Below, piece after piece: positions 35,881-47,698 of a stretch of DNA of 64,000 bases. Within the stretch, counting starts at the first letter, position 1; each line of letters starts with the position of its first letter. Source of the stretch: Sphingobacterium litopenaei (GTDB lineage: Bacteria > Bacteroidota > Bacteroidia > Sphingobacteriales > Sphingobacteriaceae). The DNA is taken from assembly GCF_014692495.1 (NCBI RefSeq), contig NZ_JACOIJ010000011.1, forward strand, positions 1-64,000, written 5' to 3'. A model generated the notes under the pieces. It was not told the DNA's origin and did no database searches. It saw only the letters and a program-made list of their open reading frames with translations. The translations under genes were made by a program, and so were the position numbers.

Positions 35881-38427
35881 TTAGAATGTGAATTTCACTG
35901 AACCGCTCCAAGTACGTCCCCAACCTACTAATACGTAGTTTGAAGTATTAATACCTTTCCAGTACTCAGTAGTGGCTGTAGCATCCATATTTGAAGTAGC
36001 ATCAGATAAATAGAATTTATCAAATAAGTTATTCACGTTTACACGTAAACTAATTGCGTTTTTATCGCTGATTTGTACTTTGTAAGATATACCAGCATCT
36101 ACTAAATCGTAGTTTGGCAATTTCAAAGTAGCAGCGTTTGAAGGCAATGAACCGTATAATCTTTCGAATCTTCTGTAATCTCCGTCCACTGATAATCCGT
36201 TGGAGATGAAGAATTTCAGACCAGCACCATAAGATGTTTGAGCAGCATCACCTACTTTGATACCAGTAAGGTCTCTTTGTGTTTCTTCTAATACTTCACG
36301 GTCTTCATTACGTAAGATTGAGTTAGAGATACCTTCGTATTTCCAGTCACCTACTGATCCGAAACCTTTAACTTGTAAGAAAGAAAATGGTTTTGCAGCA
36401 ACTTCTAATTCCAAACCTTTGTGGTCTTGTTTTACACCGTAGTTTGTAGTATAGATAATTTCACCTAATTGAAGGTTTTTACCCATTGCAGTGTATTTGT
36501 TTACAGCACTTTGGTTTGCAGTTTGTGAACTACCAGTTACACGGTTAGCCCAAGTAGTTTTGTAAGCATTTACAGCAACATCTACGTATCTAGAATTGTA
36601 TTTATAACCTAGTTCTAAACCTAAGATTTCTTCGTTAATAGCGTAAGGATTTACAACATTTGTGTAATAAGCGAAGATGTTATTTTGGTATGGTTGACGT
36701 GAGTAGAAACCAGCGTTACCAAAAATTGTATGTCCACCTAAAGTATAGCTCAAACCACCTTTTACGTTGTAACCAAAGTTGTTAACGTCTTCAGAGTCTT
36801 GATTTCCTTCAGTATATTGGAATACGTCTTTACGGCTATTGTGTTGTTGTGATAATGAACCTTGGAAGAATGCAGTGAAACCGTTTTTAGCGTATTCGAT
36901 TTGACCGAATAAACCAGCATAGCGGATGATTTGGTTGTAATCCCATGCTAATCTATCTTCGATAGAAGATGGTTTGTCAGTCCAAGTTTTCCAAGGATTC
37001 GTAGAGAATTCATTAGAAACATTAGTAAGACCTGGTAAAAATACATTACCTGTATGTGCAATGCTAGAAGCACCTAATAAGTCAGTTACTTGTCTGTAGT
37101 GTTCACCTTTGTAATCACGTAAATCGAAACCAACATTAAAGTTTAAGTTTTCGTTCAACTCACGGTTGTAATTTGAAACTATACCATACCATTGGTGGTT
37201 GTTTACGTCAGCTGCTAAATAAGGAACTTTTGCAGAAGTAGCATCCTTACGAGAAGATTGACCACCACCACGTGCCATTGAAGCATATACTACAGTTCCT
37301 AGAGTTGATTTATCTGAAATTTTCCAGTCCCAGTTTAAGTTAGCTACTGGTTTGTGGTAGTAGTTTTTACGGTAGTTAGTTTCTGTACCGTTTACAATTA
37401 CCACATTGTCATTGTATTTTCTACCTTCAGATAAGAATTTTGATAATCTACCAGTGTAACCTTGATTGTGCCATTGTGGAGCACCAGTTACCATTAAGTT
37501 TAAGTTGTGGTTCTCGTTTACTTTGTATCCAACAGATAAGAAGTAGTTTTGACCAGCACCTTCTGTTTTGTTCATGTAACCATCACCTCTCCAGTCTGTG
37601 AACATTGCTGATACAGCGAAACCATTTTTCATCAAACCAGTGTTGTAAGCGATAGTTGATCTACGCAACATGTCATTACCTACAGTACGTTTTACAAAAC
37701 CACCTTCTTTCATATCAGTAGATTTTGTAACAAAGTTAATTGTACCACCTACAGAGGAAATAGCTAATTTAGAAGAACCTAAACCACGTTGGATTTGTAC
37801 CAATGAAGAAATGTCCGAAAGACCACTCCAGTTAGACCAGTACACACGACCGTTGTCCATACCATTGATAGGCTGACCATTCAATAAGAATGCAGTGTTT
37901 GATTGGTCGAAACCACGTGTAGTCATTGACGACTCACCAAAACCTTTAGCTTGACCACCTACATATACTGAAGGTGTATTAACTAAAGTAGCTGAGATAT
38001 CTTGTCCACCTACTTTCTCTTCAATCTCTTGTTGTTTGATTGTAGATACAGCGATTGGAGTTTTACGACCTTCTGCAATATCAATCAAATTTCTACCTAC
38101 AACAATAATTTCATCAAGTGATTGCTCAGATGTAGGTACTAAAATAATTGTACCGATAGGAGCTGTAGAAGAGAAATTAATTTGTTGAGTTTCGTGGCCG
38201 ATGAATTTGATTTGAAGTTGGCCGTTGGATTGGTTTGTAGTCAGAGAGAAGTTGCCGTTAGCATCTGTTGAGGTGCCTTCTTTACTTCCAGCGACTAAAA
38301 TTGTGGCACCAGCAACTGGCTGTTTGCCATCGGTTACTTTACCAGTAATTACCTGTTGGGCTAATGCAACATTACTGGTAAGCATGAATGCCACAGAGGC
38401 ATACAAGAGGGTAGATTTTTTGTTCAT
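35881..38427 (-). CDS. TonB-dependent receptor with carboxypeptidase-like N-terminal domain
   Basis: An 848-residue outer membrane receptor: signal peptide ending LTSNVALAQQ, then a CarboxypepD_reg-like domain (about 25-105). A plug domain follows (TPSVYVGGQAKGFGESSMTTRGFDQSN), then a 22-strand barrel ending in an aromatic residue (SGSVKFTF). It takes up a ligand with TonB energy; the ligand is unknown. No SusD-like gene is adjacent, so it is not a standard SusCD glycan importer. The plug resembles siderophore-type receptors. It is divergent from an Oar-like receptor and lies just upstream of the galactose operon, but separated by a terminator. Confidence 0.9.
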   Translation of the reverse strand: MNKKSTLLYASVAFMLTSNVALAQQVITGKVTDGKQPVAGATILVAGSKEGTSTDANGNFSLTTNQSNGQLQIKFIGHETQQINFSSTAPIGTIILVPTSEQSLDEIIVVGRNLIDIAEGRKTPIAVSTIKQQEIEEKVGGQDISATLVNTPSVYVGGQAKGFGESSMTTRGFDQSNTAFLLNGQPINGMDNGRVYWSNWSGLSDISSLVQIQRGLGSSKLAISSVGGTINFVTKSTDMKEGGFVKRTVGNDMLRRSTIAYNTGLMKNGFAVSAMFTDWRGDGYMNKTEGAGQNYFLSVGYKVNENHNLNLMVTGAPQWHNQGYTGRLSKFLSEGRKYNDNVVIVNGTETNYRKNYYHKPVANLNWDWKISDKSTLGTVVYASMARGGGQSSRKDATSAKVPYLAADVNNHQWYGIVSNYNRELNENLNFNVGFDLRDYKGEHYRQVTDLLGASSIAHTGNVFLPGLTNVSNEFSTNPWKTWTDKPSSIEDRLAWDYNQIIRYAGLFGQIEYAKNGFTAFFQGSLSQQHNSRKDVFQYTEGNQDSEDVNNFGYNVKGGLSYTLGGHTIFGNAGFYSRQPYQNNIFAYYTNVVNPYAINEEILGLELGYKYNSRYVDVAVNAYKTTWANRVTGSSQTANQSAVNKYTAMGKNLQLGEIIYTTNYGVKQDHKGLELEVAAKPFSFLQVKGFGSVGDWKYEGISNSILRNEDREVLEETQRDLTGIKVGDAAQTSYGAGLKFFISNGLSVDGDYRRFERLYGSLPSNAATLKLPNYDLVDAGISYKVQISDKNAISLRVNVNNLFDKFYLSDATSNMDATATTEYWKGINTSNYVLVGWGRTWSGSVKFTF

Positions 38428-38456
38428 CTTTTTGAGATAAATATTAAATTGGTTGC

Positions 38457-38464
38457 AAAGGTAA
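38457..38464 (-). promoter_or_regulatory. -7 box for the TonB receptor gene
   Basis: TACCTTTG on the minus strand (TAnnTTTG), about 30 bases before the start codon. No clear -33 element. Confidence 0.5.
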
Positions 38465-38911
38465 CTTATTTTTTTTGAAGTGTAAAATAATGTTAAATCA
38501 TACCTAAAAGCTATTTAAAAAGTTGTTTAAAAAAGTCAATAATTAATTTATAAATGCCATTAATTTCATTTGAAACTATATTAATATACACGGTAAGAAT
38601 TTGATTCTTAATAAGAATGTTTGTTAAACAACAATGAAGATAGCCGATGATTATAAAAGTCATGTAAATGTAATTTTTTTACACAATGAGAACTTTTCTT
38701 AACTCTAATGTTGAAGAGAAAAAAATATTTATTTGAGAATATTTTAATTAAATAACCTTTGTTTTTTTGGATTAAGATAATATGCCATATTTTTTTATCT
38801 TTTCTTCAAAAGTCAGTAGATTATGAATATGTTAAGTTTTTGAGATGTGTTAAAATTTGTTAAAATAAATCCTAATTTTACACCATCATTAGCTAAACAA
38901 AACAAAACCGC
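38465..38911. promoter_or_regulatory. Divergent intergenic region between two TonB receptors
   Basis: About 450 bases of very AT-rich DNA with no gene. It holds a 7-1-7 palindrome, ATTCTTA-A-TAAGAAT (38604-38618), near the middle. No TAnnTTTG box is convincing for the rightward receptor; TTAAAATTTG near 38849 is off by one base in spacing. Confidence 0.4.
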
Positions 38912-41900
38912 ATGAAAAAAAATCTACTTTTTTTTGCGCTGCTATTATCCAGCTATGGCATAGTAGAAGCACAAGTTACCACCAGTAGTCTTAATGGTGT
39001 AGTTACCCAAACCACAGGCCAATTTACTGCAGGCGCCACCATTAAAGCAACGCACTTACCCTCAGGAACAGTTTACTCAAGCTCAGCAAATGCGCAGGGA
39101 CGTTTCAATGTTTCGAATATGCGTGTGGGTGGGCCTTACCGTATTGAGGTGAGTTATGTAGGGCAGGACAAATTAGTATACAATGATGTATACTTACAAC
39201 TAGGTCAGCCTTTTATACTAAATCCTGTGTTTGGTGAGGCAGCTACAGCCTTGGACGAAGTAACTATTACAGGTAGTCGTCGTAAAAGTGACAAAAATGG
39301 TGCTTCCACAGTGGTAGGTCGTTCACAGATAGAAAACTTACCTTCTATTTCTCGTAGTGTTAACGACTTAACACGTTTAACTCCACAAGCAAATGGTACA
39401 GCCATTGGAGGTGGTAACTACCGTGCAAACAATTTTACGGTCGATGGGGCTAACTTTAATAATCAATTTGGTATAGGCCAAAATGTTCCTGCAAATGGAT
39501 CTCCTATATCTATTGATGCTATTGAACAGATTGTCGTTAATGTGACACCTTTTGATGTACGTCAATCGGGGTTTACAGGTGCGGCAGTGAATGCTGTTAC
39601 TCGATCTGGACGTAATGATTTTTTTGGTTCCGCTTTTTATACAGGACGCTCAGACCACCAACAAGGTGTACGTGTTAAAGATCGTCAAGTGGCAATAAAC
39701 GAAATGCAAGAAAAACAATATGGTTTTAGTTTAGGTGGCCCTATTGTTAAGAACAAATTATTTTTCTTTGTAAACTTAGAGCAAAATAAAACTACAGAAC
39801 CAGGCCCAACTAAAGTTGCAGATGATGCTAACAATATACAATTTGGGTCAGGTAATACATCTATAGCAAGACCTACATATCAATTTTTGGATGAAGTACG
39901 CAATTATTTAATTTCTAAATATGGTTATGATCCAGGTGTTTATCAAGGTTATTCAAATAAGAGTAATAATGATAAGGTATTTGCAAAAATCGACTGGAAT
40001 ATAGCAGATAATCATAAAGTAAATTTTAGGTATAATCAAGTTAAAGGTAAGTCTCCTTCACAAATTAGTAATTCATTTACAGGTTCGGGATTGTCTAATC
40101 TAAGTCGTACAGGTTCAAATGCATTACACTTCTCTAATTCAAACTATTTCCAAGAAACCAATTTGTATTCTGGAGTAGTGGAGTATACTGGTAAATGGGG
40201 GAATACAAATAATACATTGCGTGCAGCCTACGTACATCAAAACGAACCTCGTTCATCAGCGGGTGATGACTTTCCTTTAGTTGATATTAAAGATGGAAAT
40301 AATATCATTACTACGTTTGGTTATGAGCCGTTTACATATGGAAATTTACGTGATGTGAAAACTTTGACATTATACTATGATGGAGTATGGTCCGTTGATA
40401 ATCATCAAATTACTTATGGCGCACAATATGAAGGGAGTACAACTAAAAATGGTTTCCAACGCTTTGGTGCAGGATACTATTTATATAATTCATGGAGTGA
40501 CTTTGTAAATGGAAATAAAGCAGCGAATTATGTGTTGACTTTCCCACTAACAGAAGATGGCTCACAAGCTTTTCCTTCTTTTAAATTTGCTCAATATTCT
40601 GCTTTCATCCAAGATGAATATTCAGTTAACAGTAAATTGAAATTAACTGCAGGTTTACGAGTTGAAATGCCTACTTTCCCAAATATCTCTGCAATGAAGA
40701 CTCATCCTTTAGTGGAGCAATTGACATTTGCTGACGGTATTAAATTGAATACAGGAGCGACTCCAAAATCAAGAATAATGGTTTCACCTCGTGTGGCATT
40801 TAATTATGATGCGTATGGGGATAGATCCTTAATTTTCCGTGGAGGTTCAGGTGTGTTTACAGGTCGTATTCCATTTGTATGGATAGTAGCACAATCGGGT
40901 GATGCGGGTATGTTGCAGTATACACAGATTTTTGCGAATAATGCTATTCCAGATTTTAATCCAAATATCAAAGCTAATTTCCCAAGTCCTCTTCCAGCCG
41001 CAGGTAGTTCGATTCCTAGCAGTGTTTCAGCAATGGATAGAAATTTGAAATTCCCTTCGACATGGAAGTCTTATTTGGCTGTTGATCATACTTTACCTGG
41101 TGGTATTATCGGGACAATAGAAGCTATCTACAACAAAGATATTAATGCGGTGGTAGCTAAAAATGTGAATTTAGTTGAACCTACTCAATTGGACATTGCA
41201 GGGTATGGTGATACTCGATTCATTTACCCTAATGCAACAGCAGATAAATATATTAATAAATTGAATTCTGCAGGTCAAGCTGTTGCAAATGGAACAAATC
41301 GTTTTGATCCTACATATATGACTAATGCAAAGGGGGGACATTATTATTCTGTCACAGCCCAATTGCAAAAAAATAACTGGAATGGACTTTCTGCTTCCTT
41401 ATCTTATACTTATTCAGCGGCTAAAAACTTCGGTGATGGAGCGGGAGACCAAATTGCCAATTTATGGTCAATTCCTCCAACCAACACAGGTAATCCAAAT
41501 GTTCCATCTTTAGGATATACGACCAATATTGTTCCACACCGTGTGGTGGGATTTGCTTCTTATACTAATAGTTGGATAGGAAACTTAAATACAACAATGA
41601 CATTATTCTATTCAGGATCTTCTACGGGTAGAATGAGTTATGTTTATGCTGGTGATTTTAATAGAGACGGTAATAGTAATAATAATGATCTTATTTATAT
41701 TCCGAAAGATGCATCCGAAATCCAATTTGTTGACATAGCTTCTGGAAATAATAACTATGGAGGAAGAGGTTATACAGCACAGGAGCAATCAGAAATTTTC
41801 TTCGATTTGGTAAATAATGATGATTATTTAAAGACAAGAAAAGGTAAATATGCTGAACGTAATGGTGGTATTATGCCTTGGAGAAATCAATTTGATTTTC

Positions 41901-42196
41901 GTTTAGCGCAAGAGTTATATAAAAATATAGCGGGAGGAAATAATTCTTTAGAATTTTTCTGGGATGTATTCAATATTGGCAACTTGTTCAATTCTAATTG
42001 GGGAATATATAAGTCAGCTAGTACGCAATTGTTAAGACCTCAAAATACAAGTGCTATCACACCTGATGGAACCACAAAACCTAGATTCCAATTGAATTAT
42101 AACAACGGAGATATCATAAGATCTACAACATTTAATAATGAATCTATATCATCTACATATTACATGCAGTTTGGTATAAAATTCAAATTCAATTAA
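38912..42196 (+). CDS. Oar-like TonB-dependent receptor
   Basis: A 1094-residue outer membrane protein: signal peptide (LLSSYGIVEAQ), CarboxypepD_reg domain (about 25-110), and a plug region (DEVTITGSRRKSDKNGAS ... FTVDGANFNNQFGIG). A long barrel ends in FGIKFKFN. This layout is that of the Oar family, named for a Myxococcus adhesion/outer membrane protein and implicated in protein or peptide uptake and secretion. Ligand unknown. Single gene with its own terminator; no surface lipoprotein partner follows. Confidence 0.9.
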   Translation: MKKNLLFFALLLSSYGIVEAQVTTSSLNGVVTQTTGQFTAGATIKATHLPSGTVYSSSANAQGRFNVSNMRVGGPYRIEVSYVGQDKLVYNDVYLQLGQPFILNPVFGEAATALDEVTITGSRRKSDKNGASTVVGRSQIENLPSISRSVNDLTRLTPQANGTAIGGGNYRANNFTVDGANFNNQFGIGQNVPANGSPISIDAIEQIVVNVTPFDVRQSGFTGAAVNAVTRSGRNDFFGSAFYTGRSDHQQGVRVKDRQVAINEMQEKQYGFSLGGPIVKNKLFFFVNLEQNKTTEPGPTKVADDANNIQFGSGNTSIARPTYQFLDEVRNYLISKYGYDPGVYQGYSNKSNNDKVFAKIDWNIADNHKVNFRYNQVKGKSPSQISNSFTGSGLSNLSRTGSNALHFSNSNYFQETNLYSGVVEYTGKWGNTNNTLRAAYVHQNEPRSSAGDDFPLVDIKDGNNIITTFGYEPFTYGNLRDVKTLTLYYDGVWSVDNHQITYGAQYEGSTTKNGFQRFGAGYYLYNSWSDFVNGNKAANYVLTFPLTEDGSQAFPSFKFAQYSAFIQDEYSVNSKLKLTAGLRVEMPTFPNISAMKTHPLVEQLTFADGIKLNTGATPKSRIMVSPRVAFNYDAYGDRSLIFRGGSGVFTGRIPFVWIVAQSGDAGMLQYTQIFANNAIPDFNPNIKANFPSPLPAAGSSIPSSVSAMDRNLKFPSTWKSYLAVDHTLPGGIIGTIEAIYNKDINAVVAKNVNLVEPTQLDIAGYGDTRFIYPNATADKYINKLNSAGQAVANGTNRFDPTYMTNAKGGHYYSVTAQLQKNNWNGLSASLSYTYSAAKNFGDGAGDQIANLWSIPPTNTGNPNVPSLGYTTNIVPHRVVGFASYTNSWIGNLNTTMTLFYSGSSTGRMSYVYAGDFNRDGNSNNNDLIYIPKDASEIQFVDIASGNNNYGGRGYTAQEQSEIFFDLVNNDDYLKTRKGKYAERNGGIMPWRNQFDFRLAQELYKNIAGGNNSLEFFWDVFNIGNLFNSNWGIYKSASTQLLRPQNTSAITPDGTTKPRFQLNYNNGDIIRSTTFNNESISSTYYMQFGIKFKFN

Positions 42197-42254
42197 TAGA
42201 AAGCATTTGAGTTATTTTAAATAATTATCAAAGCTAATTACTAAACAAAAGCAA

Positions 42255-42280
42255 GGAAGCCCCGAAAATTCGGGGCTTCC
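42255..42280. terminator. Terminator between Oar-like gene and katG
   Basis: GGAAGCCCCGAA-AA-TTCGGGGCTTCC, a 12-bp perfect stem between the two convergent genes. The T-run is short. Confidence 0.85.
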
Positions 42281-42312
42281 ACATTTTAAAGAAGTGTGTG
42301 TGTTATTATGTA

Positions 42313-44895
<2,583 letters not shown>

Positions 44896-44928
44896 AAAAA
44901 AAAGTCCTCCAGAAATCTGAAGGACTTT
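44896..44928 (-). terminator. Terminator of tRNA-Arg
   Basis: On the minus strand, AAAGTCCT and AGGACTTT enclose an inner CAG/CTG pair and are followed by a run of eight T residues. It begins 9 bases past the tRNA. Confidence 0.9.
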
Positions 44929-44936
44929 GAAAGAAG

Positions 44937-45010
44937 TACGCCAAAAGGGATTCGAACCCCTGACCGACGGTTTAGAAAACCGTTGCTCTATCCAGCTGAG
45001 CTATTGGCGC
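44937..45010 (-). tRNA. tRNA-Arg(TCT)
   Basis: 74 bases on the minus strand starting GCGCCAATAGCTC, with anticodon arm ACGGT-TTTCTAA-ACCGT (anticodon TCT, decoding AGA/AGG) and T-arm AGGGGTTCGAATCCCTT. The acceptor stem closes with a G-U pair and discriminator A. CCA is not encoded. Confidence 0.97.
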
Positions 45011-45124
45011 TTCCCTTTCGGTAGTACAAAAGTAGTATTTTGTAGATTATTTCCAAAATATATATGCCAAATTTTGCTTATATTTCAATAACTATTTGCT
45101 AGACAATTGAATAAATTTTACTGA

Positions 45125-45148
45125 ATTTCTTAATCTAGATTAAGAAAT
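45125..45148. promoter_or_regulatory. 24-bp perfect palindrome, probable operator of the YceI gene
   Basis: A perfect 24-base palindrome with core CTTAATCTAGATTAAG at 45129-45144 and four more matching bases on each side. Its right edge is 18 bases from the TATCTTTG box, so it covers the -33 region. A repressor there would block RNA polymerase. The half-site length and symmetry are typical of dimeric winged-helix regulators such as MarR or HxlR types. The regulator is not in this window. Confidence 0.65.
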
Positions 45149-45166
45149 CGAATAGCAAGGGCAATC

Positions 45167-45174
45167 TATCTTTG
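45167..45174 (+). promoter_or_regulatory. -7 box of the YceI gene
   Basis: TATCTTTG, a TAnnTTTG match, leaving a leader of about 43 bases. The -33 position is occupied by the palindrome rather than a TTTG. Confidence 0.6.
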
Positions 45175-45221
45175 TAGGACACAGAAATAAATAATATTCA
45201 TCATTTAATATAGACTTAATT

Positions 45222-45746
45222 ATGGCAAATTGGCAATTAGACCCAGCACACAGTGAATTAGAATTTAAAGTTCGTCACATGATGATTTCTACTGTAAAAG
45301 GACAGTTTAAATCATTTGAAGTAAATTTAGAAAATGCTTCCGATGACTTGACTCAAGCACAGGTAGAAGTAAAAATAGAAGTCGATTCTATCGATACTAA
45401 AAATGATCAACGCGATCAGCATTTAAAAAGCTCAGACTTTTTTGATTCAGCAAGCAATCAATTTATAACTTTCAAGTCTACTTCAGTGGCAAAAGAAGAT
45501 GACGATGAATATAAAGTAACTGGCGACCTTACGATCAAAGGAATTTCTAAATCTATTACTGTAGATGTAGAATTTGGAGGTGTTGCAAAGGATCCTTGGG
45601 GTAATGATAAAGTGGGATATACGGTAAGTGGTAAAATAAATAGAACGGATTTTGATTTAACTTGGAATGCGGCTTTAGAAACAGGAGGGGTAATGGTGTC
45701 AGAAGAAGTGAAATTTTCAGCAGATTTACAATTTGTAAAATCTTAA
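45222..45746 (+). CDS. YceI family lipid-binding-like protein
   Basis: A 174-residue lipocalin-like beta-barrel protein. YceI hallmarks: WQLDPAHSELEFKVRHMMISTVKGQF at the start (two adjoining pieces), DFFDSASNQFITFKST, GDLTIKGISKSITVDVEF and the final TRTDFDLTWNAALETGG-type segment. There is no signal peptide, so unlike E. coli YceI it is probably cytoplasmic. Homologues bind polyprenoids or fatty acid-like molecules and respond to stress. It stands alone behind a promoter with a strong palindrome. Confidence 0.9.
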   Translation: MANWQLDPAHSELEFKVRHMMISTVKGQFKSFEVNLENASDDLTQAQVEVKIEVDSIDTKNDQRDQHLKSSDFFDSASNQFITFKSTSVAKEDDDEYKVTGDLTIKGISKSITVDVEFGGVAKDPWGNDKVGYTVSGKINRTDFDLTWNAALETGGVMVSEEVKFSADLQFVKS

Positions 45747-45802
45747 TATCCAGCGGAATGTTGTTCTAATGCCCTTTAAAAGCATTTTATTTTAAAATAA
45801 AT

Positions 45803-45833
45803 TTTGCAAATCAGGGTAGAATTTCTACTTTTG
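45803..45833 (+). promoter_or_regulatory. Promoter of tRNA-Ser(TGA)
   Basis: TTTG (45803-45806), 19-base spacer, TACTTTTG (45826-45833): an ideal Bacteroidota promoter, placing transcription start at or just before the tRNA 5' end at 45838. Confidence 0.85.
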
Positions 45834-45837
45834 TGGC

Positions 45838-45922
45838 GGAGAGTTGGCAGAGTGGTCGAATGCGGCGGTCTTGAAAACCGTTAACTGTCACAGGTTCGGG
45901 GGTTCGAATCCCTCACTCTCCG
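45838..45922 (+). tRNA. tRNA-Ser(TGA)
   Basis: 85 bases with acceptor GGAGAGT/ACTCTCC, anticodon arm GCGGT-CTTGAAA-ACCGT (anticodon TGA), a long variable arm and T-arm GGGGGTTCGAATCCCTC. Discriminator G; CCA not encoded. An ORF starting inside it is spurious. Confidence 0.97.
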
Positions 45923-45930
45923 CAGAAAAT

Positions 45931-45955
45931 GCTTCATCGAAAGATGGAGCTTTTT
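45931..45955 (+). terminator. Terminator of tRNA-Ser(TGA)
   Basis: GCTTCATC-GAAA-GATGGAGC (one wobble pair) followed by five T residues, 8 bases after the tRNA. Confidence 0.85.
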
Positions 45956-46226
45956 GCATTTATCCCCCCTTCAAGAACTTAAATCTCAAAACATTTTTGA
46001 GTAGAAACTTATCCCTCCAGTATAGCAAGTATTCTTCGATATTTTCTGTATATGATTGTTACTAATTCCTTTTTCTGAGCAATTAGAGATTGATTTTATC
46101 TGAGTTTACGGTTTCCCGTATTTAGGAAGAATTGATTTGTAGTATGTTTACACGAATACCAACATGTCTTAATTTTTAGTCAATAGCTGTATAAATATTT
46201 AAGCATATAAAATTTACAAGATAACT

Positions 46227-46514
46227 ATGAGAACAGAAATTATAAATGCAATCAAAAATCAACAGATAATTAAATTATATTATGAAGGAGAATTAAGAAT
46301 AGTAGAACCTCATTGTTATGGAATAACTACAGCGGGTAATGAAGGCTTGCGAGCTTATCAAATTGGTGGATATTCTTCGTATGAATCAATAGGATGGAAA
46401 ATGTTTTATTTGGGTAGAGCCGATGATGTTGTTATTACAGAACACAATTTCATAATTAGAACTGGCTATAAAAAGGGAGAAAAAGGAATGTCTGTTATTT
46501 TCGCTGAAATTTGA
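46227..46514 (+). CDS. Small WYL-like domain protein
   Basis: A 95-residue protein that looks like a stand-alone half of a WYL domain. It has a strand-rich start (IKLYYEGELRIVEPHCYG) followed by TAGNEGLRAYQIGGYS and GWKMFYLGRADDVVI. WYL domains bind nucleic acid or ligands, usually behind a DNA-binding domain. None is attached here. Neighbours give no clue. DNA on both sides (45956-46226 and 46515-46743) holds nothing I can name. Confidence 0.65.
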   Translation: MRTEIINAIKNQQIIKLYYEGELRIVEPHCYGITTAGNEGLRAYQIGGYSSYESIGWKMFYLGRADDVVITEHNFIIRTGYKKGEKGMSVIFAEI

Positions 46515-46743
46515 TTATGTAAAAAATATAGAAATTCGGGACGATGTTCAGTAGGCTACTCCTTTGAAATAGTTGTTGATTATATAATTGGAGAGTTTTG
46601 AGGATCGTTAAGGATTGGAAGAAGACTTATATAAATCCTTCGAAAAGCAATAATTAAACATAGTAAACCAAAGAAGACCAGGGTTTATAAAATGAATTTA
46701 ATCCCTCGTGTAAAGGCTAATATTTAGAAATACTACTCTTAAA

Positions 46744-46773
46744 TAAAAAAGGTCTTAAATACTTTAAGACCTT
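46744..46773 (-). terminator. Terminator of the DUF4397 gene
   Basis: On the minus strand AAGGTCTTAAA-GTA-TTTAAGACCTT runs into a T-tract, 24 bases after the stop codon. Confidence 0.9.
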
Positions 46774-46796
46774 CATGGCAAATTTATATTTGGTAT

Positions 46797-47492
46797 TTAA
46801 TTTCTGTATTGTTGATGAGCAATAAGCTCATAGGTGTTTTCCGTGTTGTGCTTTATTAATATCAAGGTATAATACATTCCTGTACTCAAATTGATATCTT
46901 TTTCAGCTAAAGTGTCACCTGCACTATTTTTAGCTATTAATTTCTTTTGACCTGATGATTGTGATACAAATTTGAAGCTATTATTTGAAAGCGTATTGCC
47001 ATCGTAGGTACGGTTTGCAAAAACTTCATTTTCTCCTATGTATAAATCAACATTAATCTTGTCGTAAGCTAGATTCACAAAACGAATCCCCGAATTAGTA
47101 GATAAGTTATTTAGTAATGTATCACTGACCACATGCTGACCTACTTTATTTTCAGCTTTTGAAAAAACGATGGAGGTATATAAAAGGCTATCTTTAATAG
47201 CGTAGGTACTGTCGATTAGAATTTTGTTGGTAGGGTCTATAGTTTGAATTTTTCTGTTTCCTGGGTAGAGATAAACAAAATTGATTCCTTTAAAAGGTAG
47301 CGGATTATTCATTGTCTGAATAAAGTTGTTGTCCGCTTTGTGAATAATGGAATTATAACCTGTATGTACATTAATCATTGTGAAACCCGCTTGAGGAATG
47401 TTAGGAGAATTAAGATCATCCTTCAGGCAACTTGTCATCACAAATGAGCTTGCAATTGCTAAAAAAAATAATTTAAAAATATGTGTATTCAT
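46797..47492 (-). CDS. DUF4397-type lipoprotein
   Basis: A 231-residue protein with a lipoprotein signal (FFLAIASSFVMTSC, lipidated Cys22). The mature part has the DUF4397 layout: AGFTMINVHTGYNSI near the start, then IRFVNLAYDKINVDLYIGENEVF and a closing beta segment (MYYTLILIKHN). It is probably surface- or periplasm-anchored. Family function is unknown; members are common in Sphingobacteriaceae. Single gene. Confidence 0.78.
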   Translation of the reverse strand: MNTHIFKLFFLAIASSFVMTSCLKDDLNSPNIPQAGFTMINVHTGYNSIIHKADNNFIQTMNNPLPFKGINFVYLYPGNRKIQTIDPTNKILIDSTYAIKDSLLYTSIVFSKAENKVGQHVVSDTLLNNLSTNSGIRFVNLAYDKINVDLYIGENEVFANRTYDGNTLSNNSFKFVSQSSGQKKLIAKNSAGDTLAEKDINLSTGMYYTLILIKHNTENTYELIAHQQYRN

Positions 47493-47560
47493 AAGACTGT
47501 TGTTTTAATGCTTTTATAGATAAAACGCAAGAACAACATGTTTAGCTACACATATACTAA

Positions 47561-47592
47561 GAAAGGCATCCCATTTTTATGAGATGCCTTTC
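47561..47592. terminator. Hairpin downstream of nhaA
   Basis: GAAAGGCATC ... GATGCCTTTC with a 12-base loop. T-run is weak on the minus strand; probable terminator for nhaA, 107 bases after its stop. Confidence 0.6.
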
Positions 47593-47698
47593 AAATAAGA
47601 GTTTAAGTTGATTAAATTATTGTAAATATACCCTCTAGGTTAATGATATTTCCTAATCTGAAATTTAATATATCTTTTTTGTAGCTATCTAGCTATAG

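Noticed and set aside
45844..46065. 73-codon ORF beginning MAEWSNAAVLKT
   Set aside because: This is the familiar false ORF read from a tRNA-Ser gene.
46515..46743. Possible gene fragment after the WYL-like gene
   Set aside because: Short stretches look codon-like (EEDLYKSFEKQ) but stops interrupt all frames and no family is recognisable.
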